Made by a program: the position numbers and the translations under genes. The notes beneath the pieces were generated by a model, which did no database searches, had not been told where the DNA came from, and was given only the letters and a program-made list of their open reading frames with translations. Positions 20,478 through 27,754 of a DNA stretch of 64,000 nt are shown in pieces. Origin of the DNA: an uncultured Pelagibacteraceae bacterium (lineage in GTDB: Bacteria; Pseudomonadota; Alphaproteobacteria; Pelagibacterales; Pelagibacteraceae). Location of the stretch: contig CACIST010000004.1 of assembly GCA_902589395.1 (NCBI GenBank), positions 1 through 64,000 of the forward strand, written 5' to 3'. How positions within the stretch are numbered: position 1 is the stretch's first letter; the number at the start of each line of letters is the position of its first letter.

Positions 20478-21623
20478 CTATAATGATTTAGAAGTAATTT
20501 GCTTTTTTGGATCAAAAAATGGTTTCTCTATGACATCACACTTAAAGACCTTATTATCAATAGTAACTTCAATCTCTAAACCGATTTTTGTGTAATCAAT
20601 ATCGACCATACCTAAAGCAATATTTTTTTTTAAACGAGGTGAATATACTGCTGAGGTTACTTTTCCTATAATCTTATTGTCAGACTTTAAAGGCCAATAT
20701 GTAGTATTTGGTCCACCTAACTTTTCACATTTAATATGTAAACCAATTTGTAATCTTTTAACCCCTTCTGCTTTAATTTTTTTAAGTGCTTTTTTTCCTA
20801 TAAAATCTATATCACCATTTAAGTGGACTAAACGATCTAAACCTAATTCATAAGGATTTGTATGAATGTCAGCATCAGCATGATAAGAAAGCATAGCACC
20901 TTCTATTCTTCTTATAGAAGAAGTGTGACCTGGTTTGAGTCCAAATTTTTCTCCAGCTAACATAATTTTTTCATATAGTTCATTTCCTTTTGAACCATCT
21001 CTTAAAAATAATTCATAACCAAATTCACTTGACCAACCTGTTCTTGATACAATTAATGGTATTCCATCTAAATCTAATTCTCTAAACCAATAATATTTTA
21101 AATCTTTTATACTTTCTCCAAATAATTTAATCATGATTTCAGCAGACTTTGGTCCTTGCAATTGTAATGGCGAAACATCTGGCTCAGTTATTTTCACATC
21201 TAATGCTGAGTTAATAGCTACTCCTTGAGCCCATAATAAAATATCACTGTCACCTAAAGATAACCAAAAGTGATTTTCCCCCAAACGTAAAAGAACAGGG
21301 TCATTTAGTACCCCACCTTGTGCGTTTGTAATTAAAACATATTTACATTGTCCAACAGATAATTTTGATAAATCTCTTGGTGTTAATAATTGAATAAATT
21401 TAAACGCATCTGGTCCAGTAATTTCTACTTGTCTTTCAACAGCAACATCACATAAAATTGCTGTTTCAATTAAGTTCCAAAAGTTTTGTTCAGGATCGCC
21501 GAAATCACGAGGTATATACATATGATTATATACAGAAAAACCAGTAGCTCCCCATTTAACAGTTGAGTCAAAATATGGAGATTTTCTAATTTGAGTTCCA
21601 AACCCAAAATTTTTGTTGCTCAT
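20478..21623 (-). CDS. GcvT-family aminomethyltransferase, DmdA-like paralogue
   Basis: A 381-residue folate-binding GcvT-fold protein. It resembles the family containing glycine cleavage T protein and dimethylsulfoniopropionate demethylase DmdA; shared stretches include VERQVEITGPDAFKFIQLLTPRDL (read in two parts at 61-84), LNDPVLLRL and VSPLQLQGPKS. Where DmdA typically reads SGYSKQGGFEIY this protein reads TGWSSEFGYELF, so it belongs to a sister clade whose substrate is not established; a methylated amine or sulfonium compound is plausible. The stop is 84 bases from the TPR start and the start overlaps the nadK stop by one base. Confidence 0.78.
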   Translation of the reverse strand: MSNKNFGFGTQIRKSPYFDSTVKWGATGFSVYNHMYIPRDFGDPEQNFWNLIETAILCDVAVERQVEITGPDAFKFIQLLTPRDLSKLSVGQCKYVLITNAQGGVLNDPVLLRLGENHFWLSLGDSDILLWAQGVAINSALDVKITEPDVSPLQLQGPKSAEIMIKLFGESIKDLKYYWFRELDLDGIPLIVSRTGWSSEFGYELFLRDGSKGNELYEKIMLAGEKFGLKPGHTSSIRRIEGAMLSYHADADIHTNPYELGLDRLVHLNGDIDFIGKKALKKIKAEGVKRLQIGLHIKCEKLGGPNTTYWPLKSDNKIIGKVTSAVYSPRLKKNIALGMVDIDYTKIGLEIEVTIDNKVFKCDVIEKPFFDPKKQITSKSL

Positions 21624-22393
21624 TAATTTGTTTCTTTTCTGATCTGTTCTATTTTAATTTTTTTTTGAAGACTTCTATTTGAGTCGTACAGAAGATTGAA
21701 CTTAATTTTTTTATTTATTTTTATAGAAATAATTTTAGCATTTCTTACTTCGTAATTGTCAGCTACAGCACTGATAGGTCTCTTTTGAATGTTTAAATTT
21801 TTAATAATAATTTTTGATTTATCGCTAACTACTCTACCCTTCCATCTTCTTGGTCTAAAAGCACTAATTGGTCTGATAGACAACTTCTTCGAATCTAAGT
21901 TTAATATAGGACCATAAACTGACATATTATAAGCAGTACTTCCAGCTGGTGTAGAAACTAAAATTCCATCTGATACTAATTTTTTTATAATTTTCTGTGA
22001 TCCACTAGAAATTTCCAACGAGGCTGTTTGTCTGCTTTGTCTTAATATAGATACCTCGTTTATTGCAATAGATTTTTTATTTTTATTAAATTTATTTTTA
22101 ACAACCATTTCTAACGGTGAAATTGTGACAGACTTTGCCTTGGACAAGTTTTTTACTGTATTTTTTGATGAAAATTTATTCATTAAAAAACCATAACTCC
22201 CAGCATTTATCCCATAGAAAGGTTTTTTGAATTTATTATACTTTTTCAAAGACGAAAGCATAAAACCATCACCTCCAACAACAATTATTAGATTACATTT
22301 ACCTAAGGATATATTTTTGATTTTATGATCAAGAAAATTTTTAATTTTTTTTGATGTTTTTGTATTATCAAAAAGAATATGTGGTTTGATCAT
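21623..22393 (-). CDS. nadK: NAD kinase
   Basis: A 256-residue ATP-NAD kinase producing NADP. The conserved GGDG (IIVVGGDGFML, about residues 36-46) and NxGxxGFLMN (GINAGSYGFLMN, about 79-90) motifs are present, as is VSDGILVSTPAGSTAYN, the NAD/ATP-binding region. It is slightly shorter than the usual 290 residues, as in other alphaproteobacteria. It starts 4 bases downstream of tRNA-Leu and overlaps the DmdA-like gene. Confidence 0.93.
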   Translation of the reverse strand: MIKPHILFDNTKTSKKIKNFLDHKIKNISLGKCNLIIVVGGDGFMLSSLKKYNKFKKPFYGINAGSYGFLMNKFSSKNTVKNLSKAKSVTISPLEMVVKNKFNKNKKSIAINEVSILRQSRQTASLEISSGSQKIIKKLVSDGILVSTPAGSTAYNMSVYGPILNLDSKKLSIRPISAFRPRRWKGRVVSDKSKIIIKNLNIQKRPISAVADNYEVRNAKIISIKINKKIKFNLLYDSNRSLQKKIKIEQIRKETN

Positions 22394-22397
22394 TTAA

Positions 22398-22483
22398 TGG
22401 TGCCCTCGGCCAGACTCGAACTGGCACTCCATAAATGGCAAGGATTTTAAGTCCTTTGTGTCTACCAATTTCACCACGAGGGC
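22398..22483 (-). tRNA. tRNA-Leu (TAA), target of an adjacent element
   Basis: An 86-base class II tRNA on the minus strand, with acceptor GCCCTCG/CGAGGGC, anticodon TAA in a loop closed by AAGGA/TCCTT, a variable arm and encoded CCA. The part from the anticodon loop to the 5' end, plus 72 bases of upstream DNA, is repeated at 24749-24859. The intact gene's 5' half and promoter region are thus probably element-borne. Confidence 0.97.
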
Positions 22484-22567
22484 ATTAATCAATTTCATAA
22501 GTGTTTATGCCAATATTTATAATTGAACAAGAGGAATAAGTAAAATTTTTTTATTTTATCTCTATAT

Positions 22568-22586
22568 GTACAGGTCGAGTACAGGT
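22568..22586. repeat. Left arm-type repeats of the tRNA-Leu element
   Basis: Two GTACAGGT octamers at 22568-22575 and 22579-22586, 11 bp apart and separated by CGA. They are followed by two TTATCCTATA units with a 10-bp period (from 22586). The octamer pair recurs at the other end in the same orientation. Confidence 0.65.
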
Positions 22587-22655
22587 TATCCTATATTATC
22601 CTATATAAATATTATTTAAATCTTTAGAGATGGTCTTTTTATTTTTTTAGATAAT

Positions 22656-24575
22656 TTAATTTTTAGCAAGCGATAAAAGTTTCTCACAATTGCCTGTATC
22701 CAATGCATTGGTGCCTTTATAAGTCAACATAAGTTCAAATGCAGTTTCTACAAATGCATCAATTTTATAATAATCAGGGGTATTTTTACTCTTAGTATTT
22801 CTTATTGATATTAATTGCTTCCAAGTTGATCTACATATCTCATAACCAGGTTTTGCTATATAGGTATTTGCCTGATTAGCTTTAAGCATTTTCATATATT
22901 TATCTACTTGGTAAGCTCTTGCGCCCTCATAGTCTGTAAGTTTTTTTAACTGTCCATTTTCAAATATTACGTATGTAAAAGTTACATCTTTAAATTGTAA
23001 TGTTCCTGAACCATGAGGATAATTATTTTTGAATTCACCCCTATAAAGAATGACATTATTTGCTTCAACTAAATCATTATATATTTCTGGGGGTGCATTT
23101 GACATCTCATAAGCAGCTTTACAATTAGTCCATATTGTTGCATTTAAATCACATTTTTCCAAAGGACTTGTGTCAAAAGCTTCTGCATTACCTTTTATAT
23201 AAATAACTCCATCTTTTTTAACTATAAGTTCTTTAGGAATTACTGCCTCTATATTTTTTTTATTGTTTAAGTTTTTTGGATTTTCTGAAACATAAATTTT
23301 ATTACATGTTTGATAGCTGTTAATACCCACATAATCATTAGCTTTTGTTTTAAAGACACTATTCTTAATTTTTGTAATTAAGTCATACATATTATGATCA
23401 TTAACTCCGTTGTAATTATTATCAAAATAATATGCTAGATTGTTCATAGATCTATGAGTAGAAGGAAAATACATATGCGATATTATTTTTTGAAATGAAT
23501 TATCATCTATATATTTAAATTCATAAAATGACAAAGTATCAGAATACAAAACATCTTCTGGAGATTTATGTTTACCTCTACTCCAATATATGCTGGATGC
23601 ATTAAACGTGAAAAATGACTTTGAGTTTAATTTACTCATATTAAAAAGTGGATAATCTAAAGTAAAATTATTAGAACTAAAATTTAGATTTTTTTCATTT
23701 CTTTTAAAAAAATGTTTTGCAAAAAACTTTGGATCACCCTCTAAAATCCCTGCTTCAGCTGTATAAATAACAATATAATCGTCAAATACATTTTGAAATT
23801 CATTTTTTTTTTCTTGATTCATAAATACAGCTTTAAATTGATTAAGGCCATCGTGTGTACTACCCTCTCCACTTAACCATATAGGTGCTAATCTACGAGA
23901 ATTAATATTTGATTTTTGACATTTAAAAATAGATAAATTCTTGTAATCTTTATAATAATCTAAGTTATAAGAGATTTTTTCTTCTTTCTTAGTAACTATA
24001 TTTTTTTTGGTTTCACTGACACTCTCTTTTTTTATTTCTTTATCTCCTGAATTTTGTTTTGATAAATTTTTTGAATTCTCTTTAGAAGATGAAAACGTTT
24101 CTTTAGAGACAATCTCACTAAACTTTGAAGAAAATTTGATATGTAAAATTTCTTTCTGAGCACCCTCTGAACCTGGTCTTTTATCATAGTTATAAATCCA
24201 AGGTTTTTTTGATATTTTTTTAAGATAATACTTTTTTTTATCATTATCAGATATCAATCTTATTTGATTTTTTAATAATCCATGTACTTTCCATGAGCCA
24301 CTTTGAATAATAGTATCACCATTGATTATTTCATAAGTTTTTTCCCTAAATTTATATTCTCTAGATCCATTTTCTGAAATAAGAGTTAAATCATTGTTTA
24401 TAAAAAAATTTTTTAGTTTTTTTCCTTTAATAGCCACTTCAATTTTAAATGTTTCGGCAATATCGGTTGCGGCTTTTTTGATGTCACTTTCTAATTTTTT
24501 AATATCATCATTTGTTTGAGCAGATGTAATTATAAACATAATTATTACTGAAATTTTAATTAACAATTTTTTCAT
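22656..24575 (-). CDS. Secreted MORN-containing protein of unknown function (element cargo)
   Basis: A 639-residue protein that I do not recognise as a whole. It has an N-terminal signal peptide (MKKLLIKISVIIMFIITSAQ) and a small N-terminal domain (about 25-140). A Lys/Ser/Asn/Glu-rich linker follows at about 165-205. The middle is a long domain of unknown type. A MORN-like motif near 511-528 (YRGEFKNNYPHGSGTLQF) precedes a C-terminal helical region with paired cysteines. Probably periplasmic or outer-membrane exposed. It is the only gene between the two tRNA-Leu repeats, so it is presumably the cargo whose spread the element promotes. Confidence 0.6.
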   Translation of the reverse strand: MKKLLIKISVIIMFIITSAQTNDDIKKLESDIKKAATDIAETFKIEVAIKGKKLKNFFINNDLTLISENGSREYKFREKTYEIINGDTIIQSGSWKVHGLLKNQIRLISDNDKKKYYLKKISKKPWIYNYDKRPGSEGAQKEILHIKFSSKFSEIVSKETFSSSKENSKNLSKQNSGDKEIKKESVSETKKNIVTKKEEKISYNLDYYKDYKNLSIFKCQKSNINSRRLAPIWLSGEGSTHDGLNQFKAVFMNQEKKNEFQNVFDDYIVIYTAEAGILEGDPKFFAKHFFKRNEKNLNFSSNNFTLDYPLFNMSKLNSKSFFTFNASSIYWSRGKHKSPEDVLYSDTLSFYEFKYIDDNSFQKIISHMYFPSTHRSMNNLAYYFDNNYNGVNDHNMYDLITKIKNSVFKTKANDYVGINSYQTCNKIYVSENPKNLNNKKNIEAVIPKELIVKKDGVIYIKGNAEAFDTSPLEKCDLNATIWTNCKAAYEMSNAPPEIYNDLVEANNVILYRGEFKNNYPHGSGTLQFKDVTFTYVIFENGQLKKLTDYEGARAYQVDKYMKMLKANQANTYIAKPGYEICRSTWKQLISIRNTKSKNTPDYYKIDAFVETAFELMLTYKGTNALDTGNCEKLLSLAKN

Positions 24576-24602
24576 GATTAAGAATTTAGCTTATCATTCT
24601 AT

Positions 24603-24621
24603 GTACAGGTTTAGTACAGGT
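24603..24621. repeat. Right arm-type repeats of the tRNA-Leu element
   Basis: GTACAGGT at 24603-24610 and 24614-24621, 11 bp apart and separated by TTA. Unit and period are identical to the left-end pair. Farther out, TGGACT occurs at 24710 and 24720 with a 10-bp period, between the arm repeats and the tRNA remnant. Confidence 0.65.
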
Positions 24622-24740
24622 TTTGAGGTATTTGATTACACTTATTTTCTAATCTTAATTGAAAGCTAATTTAAAGTTATGAGATTTTATAGGATGTTTT
24701 AAACTACCTTGGACTAGTATGGACTGACTCACTTGTGAAT

Positions 24741-24859
24741 CCCTCGGCTTTTAAGTCCTTTGTGTCTACCAATTTCACCACGAGGGCATTAATGAATTTC
24801 ATGAGTATTTATGCTAATATTTATAATTCAACAAGGTTAATAAGTAAATTTTTTTTATT
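24741..24859 (-). repeat. Truncated tRNA-Leu copy with upstream region
   Basis: Bases 24749-24787 duplicate the anticodon-to-5'-end half of tRNA-Leu exactly, and 24788-24859 duplicate its upstream region with 9 mismatches in 72. The remnant lacks the T arm and variable arm. Just beyond it, CCCTCGGC (24741-24748) matches the acceptor 3' end of tRNA-Leu, so the remnant may instead be a whole tRNA with a 34-base internal deletion. The repeat ends directly at the ATG of the following glycosyltransferase gene. Confidence 0.85.
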
Positions 24860-25819
24860 ATGGCAGCGATTATTTCTGGAAAGTTAGTTAAACTAGGAGC
24901 AGGTCAAAATGCTTTGGGAGGAACTGAATTACTAGCTGAAAGATTAATAAAGGGCACAAAAAAAGAACTATTTAAAAATATAAATATTATATTTAACAGA
25001 CCTGAATTTTATGAAAAATATATGGCTGACTCTAAGAATGTCTTTTATTTTCAAGATTTGCCTAATGACAAAATGTATAAAAAACTCTTTGAAACTGAAA
25101 TGATTAATAAATTTTCACATTTTGTTTTTAACAGCTTTTATCAAAAAGAAGTGTTTTGTAATAGATTTAATTTTAACGACAAAACCATTTCAGTAATAAA
25201 AAATTCAATTACACCAATTGAAGTAAATCAAAAAAAATACGATGGAAAAATAAATCTAATTTATCATACTACTCCTCATAGAGGTTTGGCTTTACTCGCT
25301 CATTGTTTTCCAAATATAATCGCTAAAAATGACAAAGTTAATTTAAAAGTTTTTTCTAGTTTAAAGATTTATGGTTGGGATGATAAAGATATTGTGTTCG
25401 AACCTCTTTATAAAAAGTTAAAAAATATGAAAAATGTTGAATATTTCTCTAATGTTTCAAATGATAAAATAAGGGCCGAACTTATAAATTCTCATATCTT
25501 TTCGTATCCAAATATATGGCCTGAGACATCTTGTTTAGCAGCTATTGAGGCAATGAGTGCAAAAAATTTAATAGTTCTTCCTAATCTTGCAGCTCTTAGA
25601 GAAACTGGGAGTAAAAGTAAATTTTTATATAACTTTAAAAATAATATAAAAGACCATATCGAAACTTTTTATAAACAACTTACTTTAGCAATTCAATTTG
25701 TTGAAAAACAATCAGATGATTATTATTCCCATTTAAATGAATTAAAAATATATGCAGATAAGTATCATAATCTTAAAGATTTTTTACAAAAATGGGAAAA
25801 AGTCCTATCTAAAGTATAA
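24860..25819 (+). CDS. GT4-like glycosyltransferase
   Basis: A 319-residue protein with a GT-B glycosyltransferase outline. Near the N-terminus is GGTELLAERL, the acceptor-side glycine motif. The C-terminal donor domain has YHTTPHRGLALLAHCFPNI and YPNIWPETSCLAAIEAMSA, with the conserved glutamates of retaining GT4 enzymes. The donor and acceptor are unknown; a surface polysaccharide role is likely. Its ATG abuts the right end of the tRNA-Leu repeat, so its upstream region is the original tRNA-Leu upstream DNA, and no good ribosome-binding site is visible. Confidence 0.78.
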   Translation: MAAIISGKLVKLGAGQNALGGTELLAERLIKGTKKELFKNINIIFNRPEFYEKYMADSKNVFYFQDLPNDKMYKKLFETEMINKFSHFVFNSFYQKEVFCNRFNFNDKTISVIKNSITPIEVNQKKYDGKINLIYHTTPHRGLALLAHCFPNIIAKNDKVNLKVFSSLKIYGWDDKDIVFEPLYKKLKNMKNVEYFSNVSNDKIRAELINSHIFSYPNIWPETSCLAAIEAMSAKNLIVLPNLAALRETGSKSKFLYNFKNNIKDHIETFYKQLTLAIQFVEKQSDDYYSHLNELKIYADKYHNLKDFLQKWEKVLSKV

Positions 25820-25873
25820 TTTACAATTTGGGAATAAATAACAATTTTCAATAGATTAAATAAATTATTAGGT

Positions 25874-26893
25874 CTATTTTAATATTTCATTAAAATGCAC
25901 TGATAAACTTTCAAAAATCTTTTCTGAGCCAATTTCATTTGGATGGCCTTCATTTTTAATAATAAATTTTTGATTATTTAAATGAACATCCTTTAACAAT
26001 TTTGAATTATTATAAAAATTTATCAAATTATTTTTAAAAAAATGTTTGTTGTTTTTTATAAATATTTGTCCAGGATCATTAAAAATATCATCCTCATTTT
26101 TTTCTTTTGTCCATCCTAAATTTATAATATAGAGCAATGCATTACATTCATCAGATACAAATTTCAAATCAAGAAATATTTTTTCAGCATCATTAACTAT
26201 CTCCTGTGATGTCATTTTATCAAATTCAATTGAAGTTCCTTGTATTTTTTTTTGAGGTTTCTTTAGTGAAAATTTTTTTTCTCCTGCAAAAATTTCATTA
26301 ATTTTATAAATTTTATCTCTTAAAAATGCAACAGTCATAACATTTTCTATTAAAACTCTATAAATAAAATTTTTTTCTTTTAATGATTTAGAACTTTTCC
26401 TAATTGCAGGCTCTCTTATTCTTGCTAGGTCACCATCATTCAAAATTACAATTATTTTCTTAGGGTTAATTGTTTTACAATAATTTTTTGTAAATAAATA
26501 ATAATCTTCTAAACTCCAGCCAGGAACACTGCTATTAATAAAATTGTATTGACTAAATTCATTTTGCAACTTGTTAATGTAAGTATCTTTATCTTTTAAA
26601 TACAAACCAAATGTAAATGAGTCTCCTAAAATGAGAATTTTGTCTCCTTTATTTTTTAATGGTTGGGTAACTCTATTTCTATATTCTCCGAAAGTATATT
26701 TTGCATAATACCTCGAATTCCATCTGTCTATTTTATGTACATAATTTTTCTTTAAAGTATAGAAATTATTTTCATTAATTCTTTCAGCGTACCAACTTTG
26801 CATGTTGATTGGGTAAAAAACTCGAAAAAATAATTCGACAACTAGTAAACTTAATATAAATGTAATTATTGTAAGTACAAAATTTTTTTTCAT
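25874..26893 (-). CDS. Membrane-anchored SGNH/GDSL-hydrolase-like protein
   Basis: A 339-residue protein with an N-terminal transmembrane segment (about 5-28) and a periplasmic domain. The SGNH block I motif is GDSFTFG at 90-96 (nucleophile Ser92), block II/III-like residues occur in NSSVPGWS and VILNDGD, and a C-terminal GHPNEIG supplies the likely catalytic His. Such proteins often deacetylate or otherwise modify envelope glycans, though some are inactive. It is transcribed divergently from the glucosylglycerate genes (about 25 to 45 bases apart) and lies convergent to the glycosyltransferase. Confidence 0.7.
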   Translation of the reverse strand: MKKNFVLTIITFILSLLVVELFFRVFYPINMQSWYAERINENNFYTLKKNYVHKIDRWNSRYYAKYTFGEYRNRVTQPLKNKGDKILILGDSFTFGLYLKDKDTYINKLQNEFSQYNFINSSVPGWSLEDYYLFTKNYCKTINPKKIIVILNDGDLARIREPAIRKSSKSLKEKNFIYRVLIENVMTVAFLRDKIYKINEIFAGEKKFSLKKPQKKIQGTSIEFDKMTSQEIVNDAEKIFLDLKFVSDECNALLYIINLGWTKEKNEDDIFNDPGQIFIKNNKHFFKNNLINFYNNSKLLKDVHLNNQKFIIKNEGHPNEIGSEKIFESLSVHFNEILK

Positions 26894-26936
26894 AAATAAT
26901 TATAATAAAAAAATCATTATGATAATATTTCCTTTC

Positions 26937-27740
26937 ATGAAACAAAAAAAACAGATTATAATTTTTACCGATTTGGATGGATCTCTGTTAGACAAAGATA
27001 CATTTAAATTTGACGAAATTGAGGATTATTTTAAAGAATTGATTTTAAAGGGTATTAAAATAATTCCGAACTCAAGCAAAACAGAGGCCGAATTATTAAA
27101 TTTTAACAAACAATTTAATTTAAATTTACCTTTTATTTCAGAGAATGGTTCCTCTATTCATGGACTTAATTTAATACACAAAGATCTACCGAACAAAGTT
27201 TCAATAAGTAGAACTGCTGATCAAATTATTTCAATTTATACTAAAATTATTCCCAATTATTTAAAACAGAAAATTAATTTTATTTTAAAATTAAATTATA
27301 AAGAGCAAGAGAAAATTTTTGGACTTCCATTGAATAAAGTGATGTTGGCTAGAAAAAGAAACTATACATTACCAATTCAATTTGTGGGAAATGAAACTGA
27401 AAAAAATGAATTAATTAAAATTATCAAGGAAGTTGGATTAACTTTACAAACTGGCGGTAGAATAATTAATATTTGTGACAACGTAAATAAATCAAAAGCT
27501 ATGTCTAATGCACTTCAGTTAATTAGCAAAAAATTAAATGATGAGATCATAACAATTGGTGTCGGTGACAATGAAAATGATATAGAAATGATAAAACAGA
27601 GTAATTACCCATGTTTGGTAAAAAATGATAATTTTAATAGTTCATTGATAAACATAGATAATTTAATCAAATCTGAAGAGCCATCTCCTAGAGGATGGGC
27701 TGATGTGATCAAAACGGCTATACAAAAAATTAAAACTTAA
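26937..27740 (+). CDS. gpgP: Glucosyl/mannosyl-3-phosphoglycerate phosphatase (HAD-IIB)
   Basis: A HAD-superfamily phosphatase of the MPGP type. Motif I is FTDLDGSLLD near the N-terminus, motif II NSSKTEAE, and motif IV GVGDNENDIEMI near the C-terminus; FISENGSSIH is typical of IIB phosphatases. It removes phosphate from glucosyl-3-phosphoglycerate to give the osmolyte glucosylglycerate. An in-frame ATG at 26919 would add six residues; 26937 was chosen because it puts motif I at the usual distance from the start. The gpgS gene follows after 14 bases. Confidence 0.85.
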   Translation: MKQKKQIIIFTDLDGSLLDKDTFKFDEIEDYFKELILKGIKIIPNSSKTEAELLNFNKQFNLNLPFISENGSSIHGLNLIHKDLPNKVSISRTADQIISIYTKIIPNYLKQKINFILKLNYKEQEKIFGLPLNKVMLARKRNYTLPIQFVGNETEKNELIKIIKEVGLTLQTGGRIINICDNVNKSKAMSNALQLISKKLNDEIITIGVGDNENDIEMIKQSNYPCLVKNDNFNSSLINIDNLIKSEEPSPRGWADVIKTAIQKIKT

Positions 27741-27754
27741 GATAGGTTCCGGCC

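Larger units (their letters stand above)
22445..24859. mobile_element. Single-cargo tRNA-Leu-bounded insertion (unit 2304 bp)
   Basis: A 111-bp direct repeat (22445-22555 and 24749-24859) brackets DNA with a single gene of unknown function (22656-24575). Inside each boundary is a pair of GTACAGGT octamers with an 11-bp period: 22568 and 22579 on the left, 24603 and 24614 on the right. No recombinase gene is present. The 39 tRNA bases of the repeat are identical, whereas the 72 upstream bases differ at 9 positions, as expected if the element came from a related strain with a diverged upstream region. Organisation parallels the tRNA-Thr element, although here the tRNA 5' half is the duplicated part. 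Confidence 0.72.

Noticed and set aside
20478-21623. Calling the gene dmdA (DMSP demethylase)
   Set aside because: The family framework matches but the substrate-region motif does not match typical DmdA, so only a family-level call is justified.
17451-24859. CRISPR array from repeated segments
   Set aside because: The repeats occur only twice each, are tRNA-derived, and are separated by whole genes rather than uniform spacers.
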